Positions 7,710 through 16,306 of a stretch of DNA of 35,075 nucleotides are shown here, in pieces. The notes below the pieces were generated by a model that was given only the letters and a program-made list of their open reading frames with translations, had not been told where the DNA came from and did no database searches. Within the stretch, counting starts at the first letter, position 1. The number at the start of each line of letters is the position of its first letter. The stretch is from the NCBI RefSeq assembly GCF_001281265.1, contig NZ_JXDB01000015.1, positions 1 to 35,075 on the forward strand. Reading direction: 5' to 3'. The stretch comes from Apilactobacillus kunkeei DSM 12361 = ATCC 700308. GTDB lineage: Bacteria; Bacillota; Bacilli; Lactobacillales; Lactobacillaceae. The translations under genes and the position numbers were made by a program.

Positions 7710-10700
7710 TATTGATTGTCCCCCCTTAGCATTTTTAATACTTCTTCTAACGAGTAGTTAGGTACATCCCTATAATTATTTTCATTCAATAACGGGTCAA
7801 ACTGCATAATTGAACGATATGGTGTAAATTGCATCGCATCTTGATTTTGACCAAAGCGTGCAGGTTTTAAATCAATATTTCCAGTAAAGATTTCCAATCC
7901 AGCCTTCTTGATTAGATCCTCATTGTGAGATAGCAGCAAGTCCAAGTCTTCTGGTTGGACGATTGGACTGGACTTGTAGAAACTACCGTCCTTTTTCTTT
8001 CTCAATGGATAAACATTGGATGAACCATACTTGTCATCTGCGATGGTCTTATCAATTTTATCCAATAGTTCGCCGTCATTAACCAGAATACCTTGGTATT
8101 TTTGTTTGCTTAATACTGCTTCTTCAAATGATTTCTTCAAATCATCATTTGTGTACTTAGGATTGTAGATGTGCATGTAAACAGCACCGGCCAAGGCAGC
8201 CTTTTCTTCTTCGTCAATGATGCCTAGGTTGTGAGCTAACACATCGATGTAGGTCATCATTTGCATGGAAGTTCCGTCGTAAACACGGGAGAAGTCCAAC
8301 TTACGTTCACTGGACTTGTAGTCAACAATTCCTAGGTAATTCTTTCCGTCGACGTTCATTGAATCAATTCTATCAATTCGACCACGGACGTTAACTAACT
8401 TAGCAGTGGTTAGTTCGTTGCTCTTAGGCAATTCAAAACTAAGTGGTTGTAAGTCATCCTTATGTCCAACTTGACCGAATGAAATTTCGGTCTTTTTGGC
8501 ACGCATTGGTGTGTACTTGCTTTGTTTTTGAATTGTTTCAATTGTGTGTTTAACGGTCTTAATCAATTGATTCTTGATATAATTCATTCGACTAGAACTA
8601 CTTAAAATCGTGTATTGGAAATCGTTTGGATCTTCTAACATCTTGGCCACAACAGTATCAACCAATTCGTTAATTGCTTGTTTGTCCAAGTTTTCCAAAT
8701 CGATGTGTTCTGAATTCACGATACGCATTAAGTGGTCCATCGATTCGTGATAGAACTGACCTGTACTTGCTGGTGATAAGTCAAAGACATCACGTTCTTT
8801 TAACTTTAAACCATAACGCAAGAAGTATTCGTATGGGTTGCTGTAGAATTGTTCCAACTTAGAGATGGAAGTGTTGATTTTATCACCGTATAAACCAGTA
8901 ACGATTTCTGGCAATAATTGAGTTGGTGTGTTGTTGTAATCCAAACCACCCAATAATTTGTTAGTTAAGTCACGGTAATTTAGATTTTGATTTAGTTTGT
9001 TATAAATATATTGCCATGCTGGAGCCAAATTAGAGTTCTTCACTTTAGCATCTTGACTTGCTTGAACCAAATGACGGAGTGTTGAACGATATGTTCCTAC
9101 GTATTCATAGACATCTTTGGCATCGGAAGTTGGATGACTGGAAATGTGTTGAATATCAATACCAAAGTGTTCCGCAATTCTTGAAACATATGGTGAAATC
9201 GCGACTGATGATTCATCACTATCACCTAAACTGTAGGAAAAGATTAACTTTTCACTAACTGATAGGAATGCCAAGTAGTTTAGGAATGGATCGTTGGCCA
9301 TTTGGTTTTCAGAAGTCTCACGTAAATATTGGTCATCGTCAAAGAAGTCACGCAAATCATCGCGATCCGCGTCACTAAATAGCGCTTCATTGGTAATCTT
9401 ATCCGGCATTACTTCATCGGTTGCACCCATCATGAAGACCACTTTACGATTATTCATTTGAACGATTCCACTTTCAGAAATAGCAACTTGATCAAGGGTA
9501 GATGGTATTTGCGAATAATTAGCACCCGCAAAACCACTTTGTAGCAAGTTCAAAAAATCATCTGCGTTAAATTCACGATTACCTAAAATCGAAACATAGT
9601 CATCCAATAAATTAGTGAAAGTTTGCCAAACTTGTTCCGGTTGGGCAGCATCAATTAAATTATCATTATCAATGGAATCATTACGCCATTGCTTTAATCG
9701 ACGTACTACTCCCATATCCACTAAAAATTGGAATAAAATGGCGGCAGCATCTTGGCCGTTCTTCGCATTTCTAAGCTTTTTGAAAAATGGTGGGAAGTTA
9801 TCTCCAATAAAATGTCTAATAACATTAATTTCCCCAGAGATGTTGCGCATTCGATCTGCTTGAACACCAAAATCACTTTCAGATAACCATGCATATTGCC
9901 AGTCTTCTTTTTGAGTCCAACGAGAACCTTCATACCCATTTTTTAATACTAGGTTCTCAGTTAAGGCAACGTACTGGCGATATTCTTCGCTATCCATAAA
10001 GTTACCATTCCCATCACCAGGGACCATTAATTCGGTCTTTAGTAAACGCATTACATCTTGGTATTGGTATTTGCGAGAGCCGTTTTCTAGACTGAAAAGT
10101 GCATCAATTAATTCGACTAATGGATGATCTTTCATTGACTTACTAACATCATTAAATGCTGGAACGTTCAACATTTTAAATACTGGATTAATAACATTTT
10201 GGTATTTATCTAAATGACGAGTTAATATCAAGAAATCAGAATACTTATAGCCACCATTTGCGACCATCTGGCGAATCTTAACTGCGATATTTTCCACTTC
10301 AGCAAACGGACTGTCAGCACGATACACCTGAATGCTATCAGGATTGCTTAATTCGCTCTTGTCGATATCGCCTAGTCCGGTGGATTGTGACCAGTATGTA
10401 TCTAGTTTGTGTAAATCATCTGACACGCGAAGATTCTTGGCCATTTTATCGACCAACACAGGAACATTATTAGCACGAGCAATGTTGTAAAAACGGTTAT
10501 ACCACTTGGCTGATTGGAAGAATAGGTTTGGCCCCTGTGGTAACTCATCTGGATATTTACGGTCTAAGTTCAATCCAATAGTTACACAGGCGGAACGCTT
10601 GATTAGTAGTTCGACTAGCTTAGCTTCTTGGGCGGTAAATTGGTTAAAACCATTAAAGTAGAAATGACTATGCGATAGGTCTAGTTCGTCATTTTCAATA

Positions 10701-11278
10701 AAACGACAGAATAAATTCAAAACGTCTGATTTATATAGATAAATTCCTTGGGTTTGTTCCTCAAAAGCACGATAAATGATGATGAAATCATGCATTTTAT
10801 CGCGTAATCCAGCATTTAGTTTGTCGTTATTGTCGACGATTTTTTCAAGGTTGTCGGCAGAAATTTGTCCGGATTGCATTTCGCTAATCTGTTGAGCTAA
10901 TTTTTGAATAAAGCCTGGTTGACCGGTCTCACCCCTAAATACGGTCAATTCATCTTGGTGATCAATTAAAATTTGGTAGATCAGCATGCTAATGCCGGAA
11001 TCACTTAGTCTTGTCTTTTGGTATTCCTGATTATTCTTCATGTAATACCAGACAAGTCGGGTAATTGAAAATGTCTGAAACTTACTTTCAGCATAGATTG
11101 GTTCATTGTCGGTGTTTAAATCTTTTAAAGCTTGCACTTCAGATTCGAACTTAATGTGGTTAGGAACCAGATAGAAGAATTCATCATTAGGATGATTGTT
11201 AATTGATTCTTTTAGTGAATCAACGATGACTGCTTCATGATCATAGCTGGCGGTTCCCAAAATAAATTGTAAAGACAT
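7709..11278 (-). CDS. rexB: RexB/AddB nuclease subunit
   Basis: The 1189-residue partner of RexA. The C-terminal nuclease keeps GRIDRID and IVDYKSS (catalytic Asp986 and Lys988). The N-terminus begins MSLQFILGTASYDHEAV, so the Walker A seen in Bacillus AddB is lost. The four Fe-S cysteines are also gone: Asn814 precedes Pro in SNPYEYFLRYGL where AddB has Cys, and the C-terminal cysteine cluster reads AMQFTPYRSIMQFD, with Met, Thr and Met in place of Cys. These losses mark the lactobacillar RexB lineage, which therefore probably has one motor and two nucleases. The start ATG at 11278 has AAGGGG upstream, and a near-consensus promoter precedes it. Confidence 0.94.
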   Translation of the reverse strand: MSLQFILGTASYDHEAVIVDSLKESINNHPNDEFFYLVPNHIKFESEVQALKDLNTDNEPIYAESKFQTFSITRLVWYYMKNNQEYQKTRLSDSGISMLIYQILIDHQDELTVFRGETGQPGFIQKLAQQISEMQSGQISADNLEKIVDNNDKLNAGLRDKMHDFIIIYRAFEEQTQGIYLYKSDVLNLFCRFIENDELDLSHSHFYFNGFNQFTAQEAKLVELLIKRSACVTIGLNLDRKYPDELPQGPNLFFQSAKWYNRFYNIARANNVPVLVDKMAKNLRVSDDLHKLDTYWSQSTGLGDIDKSELSNPDSIQVYRADSPFAEVENIAVKIRQMVANGGYKYSDFLILTRHLDKYQNVINPVFKMLNVPAFNDVSKSMKDHPLVELIDALFSLENGSRKYQYQDVMRLLKTELMVPGDGNGNFMDSEEYRQYVALTENLVLKNGYEGSRWTQKEDWQYAWLSESDFGVQADRMRNISGEINVIRHFIGDNFPPFFKKLRNAKNGQDAAAILFQFLVDMGVVRRLKQWRNDSIDNDNLIDAAQPEQVWQTFTNLLDDYVSILGNREFNADDFLNLLQSGFAGANYSQIPSTLDQVAISESGIVQMNNRKVVFMMGATDEVMPDKITNEALFSDADRDDLRDFFDDDQYLRETSENQMANDPFLNYLAFLSVSEKLIFSYSLGDSDESSVAISPYVSRIAEHFGIDIQHISSHPTSDAKDVYEYVGTYRSTLRHLVQASQDAKVKNSNLAPAWQYIYNKLNQNLNYRDLTNKLLGGLDYNNTPTQLLPEIVTGLYGDKINTSISKLEQFYSNPYEYFLRYGLKLKERDVFDLSPASTGQFYHESMDHLMRIVNSEHIDLENLDKQAINELVDTVVAKMLEDPNDFQYTILSSSSRMNYIKNQLIKTVKHTIETIQKQSKYTPMRAKKTEISFGQVGHKDDLQPLSFELPKSNELTTAKLVNVRGRIDRIDSMNVDGKNYLGIVDYKSSERKLDFSRVYDGTSMQMMTYIDVLAHNLGIIDEEEKAALAGAVYMHIYNPKYTNDDLKKSFEEAVLSKQKYQGILVNDGELLDKIDKTIADDKYGSSNVYPLRKKKDGSFYKSSPIVQPEDLDLLLSHNEDLIKKAGLEIFTGNIDLKPARFGQNQDAMQFTPYRSIMQFDPLLNENNYRDVPNYSLEEVLKMLRGDNQ

Positions 11279-11311
11279 TTCATTACCCCTTTTTCATGAA
11301 TTAATAGTCTA

Positions 11312-11340
11312 ATTATATAATACGTGAAAACATGTGTCAG
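11312..11340 (-). promoter_or_regulatory. Promoter of rexB-rexA
   Basis: On the minus strand: -35 CTGACA (11335-11340), a 17-base spacer, -10 TATAAT (11312-11317), 34 bases before the rexB start. This is one of the strongest promoters by eye in the window. Confidence 0.8.
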
Positions 11341-11551
11341 ACTTTTCAAACATTTAATTATTCTCCAAAAAGATGATTAAGACGGCATTTATGAAAACGA
11401 TAATTTTTTAATCGAAAAAAGTTTGTATTTTTCGAGTCATTATCTTTGGTGTGATTATTTGGTTGTGGTATATTAAATCGTACACAAAATATTAATACAA
11501 AACGTATGGATATTTTGGAAACTAAAAAACAATTATGATGTAATATAGGAT

Positions 11552-11598
11552 CGATTTTTATTTATTGGGATAAAGCTCTAACTTGGGTTTAAAAATCG
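11552..11598 (+). promoter_or_regulatory. Inverted repeat in the leader of the manganese catalase gene
   Basis: CGATTTTTA (11552-11560) and TAAAAATCG (11590-11598) are perfect 9-base inverted arms around a 29-base loop. They lie 38 bases before the catalase start, inside the long gap 11341-11635. The repeat could fold in the mRNA leader or bind a regulator. No promoter upstream of it could be fixed convincingly. Beyond the repeat, the gap is AT-rich with no gene. Confidence 0.4.
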
Positions 11599-11635
11599 TC
11601 TATCGCCTTGAACATCAAAGGAAAGAGGTACTGTT

Positions 11636-12442
11636 ATGTTCAGACATACTCGTAAATTACAATACAACGCTAAGCCAGATCGTCCAGATCCAATTATGGC
11701 TCGTCGTCTACAAGAAGCCCTAGGTGGTCAATGGGGTGAAACTACAGGTATGATGTCATACCTATCACAAGGTTGGTCATCAACTGGTGACGAAAAGTAC
11801 AAAGACTTACTACTAGACACTGGTACTGAAGAAATTGGTCACGTTGAAATGATTTCAACTATGATTGGTTACCTATTAGAAGGCGCACCAACTACTATGA
11901 CTACTGAAGAAATGAAGAATGACCCAGCTAAGGCTGCCCTACTTTCAGGTATGGACCCAGAACATGCATTAGTTCATGGTCTAAATGCTGGTCTAAACAA
12001 CCCTAATGGTGCTGCATGGAACGCTGGTTACGTTACTTCATCAGGTAACTTAGTTGCTGACATGCGTTTCAACGTTGTTCGTGAATCACAAGCTCGTCTA
12101 CAAGTTAGTCGTCTATACGACATGACTGATGACGAAGGTGTTCGTGACATGTTGAAATTCCTATTAGCTCGTGAAACTCAACATCAACTACAATTCATGA
12201 AGGCTCAAGAAGAACTAGAAGAAAAATATGGTGTTATCGTTCCTGGTAACATGCACGATATTGAACACAGCGAATACGCTCACGTTCTAATGAACTTCTC
12301 TGATGGTGAAGGTTCACGCGAATTTGAAGGCCAAGTTGCTAAAGACGGTCAAAAGTTCACTTACCAAGAAAACCCAGAAGCTATGGGTGGTATCCCAGAA
12401 GTTAAACCAGCTGATCCTCGTTTACACAACGACCAAGGTTAA
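11636..12442 (+). CDS. Manganese (non-heme) catalase
   Basis: A 268-residue di-manganese catalase that converts hydrogen peroxide to water and oxygen without heme, useful to lactobacilli that do not make heme. It is close in length and sequence to the Lactobacillus plantarum enzyme. The metal ligands are all present: Glu35, Glu66 and His69 (TGTEEIGHVEM), Glu150 preceded by Arg149 (VVRESQARLQ), and His183 (ARETQHQLQFM). The structural start MFRHTRKLQYNAKPDRPDP is typical. GAAAGAGG lies before the ATG. Codons are strongly biased toward CTA and GGT, like the mannitol dehydrogenase gene, which suggests high expression. A UUCG-loop terminator follows, so it is monocistronic. Confidence 0.96.
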   Translation: MFRHTRKLQYNAKPDRPDPIMARRLQEALGGQWGETTGMMSYLSQGWSSTGDEKYKDLLLDTGTEEIGHVEMISTMIGYLLEGAPTTMTTEEMKNDPAKAALLSGMDPEHALVHGLNAGLNNPNGAAWNAGYVTSSGNLVADMRFNVVRESQARLQVSRLYDMTDDEGVRDMLKFLLARETQHQLQFMKAQEELEEKYGVIVPGNMHDIEHSEYAHVLMNFSDGEGSREFEGQVAKDGQKFTYQENPEAMGGIPEVKPADPRLHNDQG

Positions 12443-12502
12443 TTTCTGCCCGCTACTCCTACAATTTTCGAAATACGACAATTAAAATTATTAATCCAAA
12501 TG

Positions 12503-12532
12503 AAAAACTCCAACTTCGGTTGGAGTTTTTTT
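12503..12532 (+). terminator. Catalase terminator with UUCG tetraloop
   Basis: AAAAACTCCAAC - TTCG - GTTGGAGTTTTT: a perfect 12-base stem closed by C-UUCG-G and followed by T residues. Confidence 0.95.
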
Positions 12533-12545
12533 ATATTTTCTTAAC

Positions 12546-12574
12546 TTGTTATTTTTTCATAATAGAATTAGAAT
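12546..12574 (+). promoter_or_regulatory. Promoter of the 49-residue peptide gene
   Basis: -35 TTGTTA (12546-12551), a 17-base spacer, -10 TAGAAT (12569-12574), immediately after the catalase terminator. AGGAG (12593-12597) follows 8 bases before the GTG start. Confidence 0.6.
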
Positions 12575-12605
12575 TAAATTAATAAAATTTATAGGAGTGT
12601 TTGTC

Positions 12606-12755
12606 GTGCAATTTATTTTTGCTTTACTTCATGGAATCGCCGAAATGATTTCTAATTCAATTGCTTTTCACTTAACCCTATTACATATCGAACCTTCAAA
12701 CATCTTTTTGAAGCTTCCCCACATTATTCAATCAATTGTTAACTTTATTAGATAG
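12606..12755 (+). CDS. Small hydrophobic peptide, unknown function
   Basis: A 49-residue peptide beginning at GTG (read MQFIFALLHGIAEMIS). The start is set by AGGAG 8 bases upstream. It is rich in Ile, Leu and Phe with spaced His and Ser residues. Two hydrophobic, possibly amphipathic helices (about residues 1-28 and 33-48) flank a Glu-Pro-Ser turn, and the C-terminus ends in Arg. No cysteine and no classical signal peptide are seen. A dedicated promoter and a strong terminator bracket the gene, which argues that it is real despite its size. I recognise no family. A membrane-active peptide, modulin-like peptide or bacteriocin-like peptide is possible, but no immunity or export gene is adjacent. 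Confidence 0.6.
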   Translation: MQFIFALLHGIAEMISNSIAFHLTLLHIEPSNIFLKLPHIIQSIVNFIR

Positions 12756-12759
12756 ATCA

Positions 12760-12789
12760 AAAAGACACTCCCGCTTAGGAGTGTCTTTT
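12760..12789. terminator. Bidirectional terminator
   Basis: AAAAGACACTCC (12760-12771) pairs perfectly with GGAGTGTCTTTT (12778-12789) around a 6-base loop. It ends the small peptide gene on the plus strand and the next gene on the minus strand. Confidence 0.92.
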
Positions 12790-12791
12790 GT

Positions 12792-13142
12792 TTATTTGCC
12801 TAAATCATTATCATTAAAAATTTTGGTGATTTTAGTTCCGCTACTGTCGACTCTTCCGTCAACACCAATGGTTAAAGATTTGTTTTTATATGTAACAACG
12901 TAGTATAAAAGTTTTCCCGACCCTTGGTTATCAGTAAATTTCGGATGTTCTTTACGATGTTTTTGAATGAACTTAATAACTTCTGGTTCTTTACAAACCT
13001 TCTTCAAACTTTTATCACTTTGAACAATCCCATAATATTCATTTTGCACACTGAAATCAGATTGCTTGTAAATGTTAAAGGCAAGAACTGCCACTACCAA
13101 GATACCAATCGATGCCACAATTACGAGAACTACTTTTTTCAT
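12792..13142 (-). CDS. Small membrane-anchored hypothetical protein
   Basis: A 116-residue protein with an N-terminal hydrophobic segment (about residues 4-23, VVLVIVASIGILVVAVLAF). A hydrophilic, Lys-rich domain of about 90 residues follows that should face outside the cell. The domain contains SLTIGVDGRVDSSGTKITKIF, which suggests a small beta-rich fold. There is no lipobox or catalytic motif. ATG at 13142 follows AGAGAGG. It is a single gene, convergent with the small peptide gene and sharing its terminator. I do not recognise the family. Confidence 0.75.
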   Translation of the reverse strand: MKKVVLVIVASIGILVVAVLAFNIYKQSDFSVQNEYYGIVQSDKSLKKVCKEPEVIKFIQKHRKEHPKFTDNQGSGKLLYYVVTYKNKSLTIGVDGRVDSSGTKITKIFNDNDLGK

Positions 13143-13302
13143 CTTACATAACCTCTCTCTAATCCAAAATTAATGTTAGCCTTAAGCGTATCACTTTAGA
13201 ACATCAACGTAAATAACACAAGCATGGAGTGTCTTCTGTTTAATATCTAATTTATTATGGTAATATTAGTCACAATAAAAACATAAATTAGGAGGAATGC
13301 CC

Positions 13303-14496
13303 ATGCCATCAAATAGTGAAGCTGAACAGTTAAAGAAAATCATGAATGATACTTTAGACATATCAAAATACATATTAGCCAGCAAAGACGATGACGAAAT
13401 CCTTACCCATATTGCCAATTTAATCAATAGTAACGCATATATTATGGATGTTTTCGGTCGCCTTCGTTCATACAGTGACAACGCAAAGATGGATGCATCC
13501 CTCTTCGAATCTGTAAATCATGATTTAAAACTCATCGAACTAACCGAACCGGTAACCTTTTTAGACAAGTACAGTATCTATCCACTAAAGACGATGGATA
13601 AGTTTACCCGCAGATTTGTGGTATTTTCCATGAAAATGCCTAAAGATTTAAGTAATCAATTATTGATTGAAAACATGGTCAACCTACTAAGTCTAGAAAA
13701 CATGCAGGTCAGCATTAATTTAAATCAAGTGAGACAACGTCGCAATGAATTATTTAACAGTATTCTGACACAAAATTTACCGGAAAATGCTTTCGAAGAT
13801 ACTTTGAAACTAAATGGCCTAGACTCCAATTCAATGTATAAGGCGTTTGAAATCGACGAAATCAATTCAGTTGATACCGGACACCACCAGGAAGATATGC
13901 ACCGAGTTAATGACTATATCTACTGGTACTTTGAAAAACTACAAATCCCAATCATCTTGATTTCATGGCATTTCAAACCATTCATTTTGGTCAAAACAAA
14001 GAAAAATTTGTTGCCGCTATTAAACGAACTAAGTAAGTTCATCCACGAAAACTTTGTGGAATCAAAAACGCAAATCGGATACACCGACGATGCCAAGCCA
14101 CTGATTCAATTCAAGAAGTTACTCCGCGAAGCTGATGAAGCATTAGACGTCGCTAAACGTGAAAACATATTGAAACCAAATAAATTCATCCCTCAACAGG
14201 TGGAAGATATCTTGAGCCTAGTACCAAAGAAAGAAGCCGACATGTTTGTCGATGCCATCCTCGGTCCTGTTTTAAACTTAAAGGAAGACGAAAAAGATGA
14301 ACTAATCGAATTACTTTCCTATTATTATGCAGACAATCAATCGATTTCAATGGCTGCCAACGATCTATTCATTCACAGAAACACCGCCGTTTACCGATTA
14401 AAGAAGCTAGAAAAACTACTTAACATGAGCCTAAACGATGTTTCAGATAGTGAACAACTCAGAATGGCTACCAAACTATACTTAATTCACCACTAA
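13303..14496 (+). CDS. PucR/CdaR-family transcriptional regulator
   Basis: A 397-residue cytoplasmic regulator. The C-terminus (about residues 325-395) is the PucR helix-turn-helix: NQSISMAANDLFIHRNTAVY, then RLKKLEKLL and a DSEQLRMATKLYL tail. The N-terminal two thirds form an unrecognised sensory region, probably GAF-like or PucR-linker-like. The start is ATG at 13303, 7 bases after AGGAGG (13290-13295); the ATG six bases earlier is too close to the ribosome site. PucR proteins usually activate nitrogen or amino-acid catabolic genes in response to a small ligand. Two amino acid permeases lie convergently just downstream, and both carry the same upstream palindrome, so control of them is a reasonable but unproven guess. 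Confidence 0.85.
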   Translation: MPSNSEAEQLKKIMNDTLDISKYILASKDDDEILTHIANLINSNAYIMDVFGRLRSYSDNAKMDASLFESVNHDLKLIELTEPVTFLDKYSIYPLKTMDKFTRRFVVFSMKMPKDLSNQLLIENMVNLLSLENMQVSINLNQVRQRRNELFNSILTQNLPENAFEDTLKLNGLDSNSMYKAFEIDEINSVDTGHHQEDMHRVNDYIYWYFEKLQIPIILISWHFKPFILVKTKKNLLPLLNELSKFIHENFVESKTQIGYTDDAKPLIQFKKLLREADEALDVAKRENILKPNKFIPQQVEDILSLVPKKEADMFVDAILGPVLNLKEDEKDELIELLSYYYADNQSISMAANDLFIHRNTAVYRLKKLEKLLNMSLNDVSDSEQLRMATKLYLIHH

Positions 14497-14503
14497 AAAA
14501 TGT

Positions 14504-14724
14504 CTAACAATAGCGGGATATGATGCAATAAGATACCATCCTAGCAACGGCTATATTATCAGGAATAATAATATTATTAATAGACAGTTTTTGAAAAGTC
14601 TCGTTACTCTACTGATGATCAAATCCATGTAGCTGAACATGAATTAGGACATGCTTTAGGATTGGCTCACAATAAATTTAATGGCAAGTCTATTATGAAT
14701 CCAGCTGATATGATTAACTATTAA
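14504..14724 (+). pseudogene. Relic of a matrixin-like zinc metallopeptidase
   Basis: The last 47 codons (14584-14724) encode a zinc site HELGHALGLAH (14638-14670), followed by the Met-turn segment KSIMNPADMINY and a stop, as in M10-type matrixins. The frame is closed upstream by TAG at 14581. Matrixin-like sequence continues in another frame just before it (SNGYIIRNNNIINRQFLK, about 14543-14597), so a frameshift lies near the T5GA4 run at 14588-14597. No start codon, signal peptide or N-terminal domain is present. The remnant sits between the PucR gene and its terminator. It appears to be decay of a once-secreted protease. Confidence 0.75.
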
Positions 14725-14727
14725 ACG

Positions 14728-14765
14728 AAAAAAAGAGATAGCTAAATTTAGCTATCTCTTTTTTA
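14728..14765. terminator. Bidirectional terminator
   Basis: A nearly continuous palindrome, AAAGAGATAGCTAAA / TTTAGCTATCTCTTT, with an A-run before and a T-run after it. It serves the PucR/relic side and the convergent permease. Confidence 0.92.
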
Positions 14766-14766
14766 T

Positions 14767-16152
14767 TTAGGCGGATTCTTTTGAGTTTCTTTCCTTTAAG
14801 TAAAGCAATCCACAGAAGACGATTGACCAGATAATTGCGCCCATTGCTCCAACGACATCACCTGGGATAAAGAATAGACTCGCAAAGATGACGAAGAAGA
14901 ATAAGATTGTTAAAGGACTTGTAATTACGTATCCGGGCATCTTGAAACCATCGCTTAGAAAGTCGTTTGATGCGCGGTACTTTCTGTGAGCAATCATAGT
15001 TAGTAGGTAAACAATGATGTACATATCACTTGATGATCCAGCCACGATTGTAAATACAGAACTAATACTGTTACTTACACTCATGATTGGAGTAATGAAG
15101 ATTATAGCAGCCGAGATTAGAATTGCAGCACTTGGGATTCCATTTTTAGAAACCTTACCAAAGTGTCTGTTCATGAACCATTCCTTACGTCCTTCAGTAG
15201 CTAGTTGGTAAAAATGACGTCCAGCAGAAAAAATAATACTGTTTAGCGAAGATGCAGCTGATGTTAATACAACGAAGTTAATAATAGCAGCGGCTGCAGG
15301 TAGTCCAGCAAGTGAAAATACTTGAACGAAGGGACTCTTATCTGGAGTAATTGAGGTCCATGGAATAACGGCCATGATAACGGCTAGCGCTCCAATGTAG
15401 AAGATCATAATTCTCCATAGAGTTTCGTTAACAGCCTTCTTCACAACTTTGTGTGGGTTCTTTGATTCACCTAGGGTGATACTTACGAATTCAATCCCTT
15501 GGAATGCGAAGAATACCATTGGGAAAGCAGAGATGAAGTTAAATGATCCATGTGGGAATAAAGTAAAATGATTAGTAATATTGCTAATTGATGCGTGTCC
15601 CAAAGGTGTTGATGTGTGTGAAAATACCATGATAATTCCAGTTACAATCAATGCGACAATTGCCACAATTTTGATCATTGCAAACCAGAATTCAGCTTCA
15701 CCAAATAGTTTTGCAGCAATTAGGTTAATTGCTGTTAGGACAACCAAGAAGGCAACTTCGACAATCCACGATGGAATATTTGGGAACCAAAAGGCAAAGT
15801 ATGTAGCAATGGCAGTTAGTTCAGCCATGCTGGCAAACAAAAGTCCTAACCAGTAACTCCAACCAGTGAAGTATCCAGCAGTTGTTCCAAGGTATTTAGA
15901 GATAAATGATACGAAAGTGTGTTGGGAAGGATCGGCGTAAAACATTTCTCCAATTGCTCTCATCATTAAAAAGAAGAAACATCCTAATACTAGGTACACT
16001 ATCATTACTGACGGTCCCGTCTTTGAAATGGTACTTCCAGATCCAAGGAATAACCCGGTTCCGATGGTTCCACCAATCGCAATCATCTGAACGTGACGGT
16101 TGCTTAGTGAACGAAGTGTACCATCCGCATTTTTTGTGATTTTTTCTTGCAT
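14767..16152 (-). CDS. Amino acid permease (APC superfamily), copy 1
   Basis: A 461-residue, 12-helix membrane transporter, probably a proton symporter. The N-terminus has LSNRHVQMIAIGGTIGTGLF, the hallmark of the AAT family within APC (GabP, LysP, ProY relatives), with the unwound GGTIGTGLF stretch of helix 1 that binds the amino acid backbone. GIEFVSITLGESKNP in helix 6 is also conserved. It is a close paralogue of the gene at 16307-17692: same length and most residues identical by eye. ATG at 16152 follows a GGGGG-rich ribosome site. No terminator is seen between the two copies, so read-through is possible in addition to its own promoter. The substrate is not determined. Confidence 0.93.
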   Translation of the reverse strand: MQEKITKNADGTLRSLSNRHVQMIAIGGTIGTGLFLGSGSTISKTGPSVMIVYLVLGCFFFLMMRAIGEMFYADPSQHTFVSFISKYLGTTAGYFTGWSYWLGLLFASMAELTAIATYFAFWFPNIPSWIVEVAFLVVLTAINLIAAKLFGEAEFWFAMIKIVAIVALIVTGIIMVFSHTSTPLGHASISNITNHFTLFPHGSFNFISAFPMVFFAFQGIEFVSITLGESKNPHKVVKKAVNETLWRIMIFYIGALAVIMAVIPWTSITPDKSPFVQVFSLAGLPAAAAIINFVVLTSAASSLNSIIFSAGRHFYQLATEGRKEWFMNRHFGKVSKNGIPSAAILISAAIIFITPIMSVSNSISSVFTIVAGSSSDMYIIVYLLTMIAHRKYRASNDFLSDGFKMPGYVITSPLTILFFFVIFASLFFIPGDVVGAMGAIIWSIVFCGLLYLKERNSKESA

Positions 16153-16215
16153 AAAGATTCCCCCTTTTAAGCTTATTGATTTATTCGTTGATCAACTTAA
16201 CTTTGATTGTTGAAA

Positions 16216-16243
16216 ATATTATCATCATTTTTCTAGATGACAA
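16216..16243 (-). promoter_or_regulatory. Promoter of permease copy 1
   Basis: On the minus strand: -35 TTGTCA (16238-16243), a 16-base spacer, -10 TAATAT (16216-16221). The bases after the -10 (TTTTCAACAAT) are shared with the leader of copy 2 (TTATCAACAAT). Confidence 0.5.
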
Positions 16244-16280
16244 TAGCTTTAAAGGAGTTTTGGCAAATGTCACAATGCGG

Positions 16281-16296
16281 TTGTAATATCATACAA
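16281..16296. promoter_or_regulatory. Operator-like palindrome TTGTA-N6-TACAA, permease copy 1
   Basis: A perfect 5-base inverted repeat centred about 80 bases upstream of the predicted transcription start. It lies 129 bases before the start codon. The permease copy 2 leader has the same element at the same distance, and the six bases on one side (ATCATACAAAA) are identical too. Confidence 0.6.
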
Positions 16297-16306
16297 AAGC
16301 GCTCAA

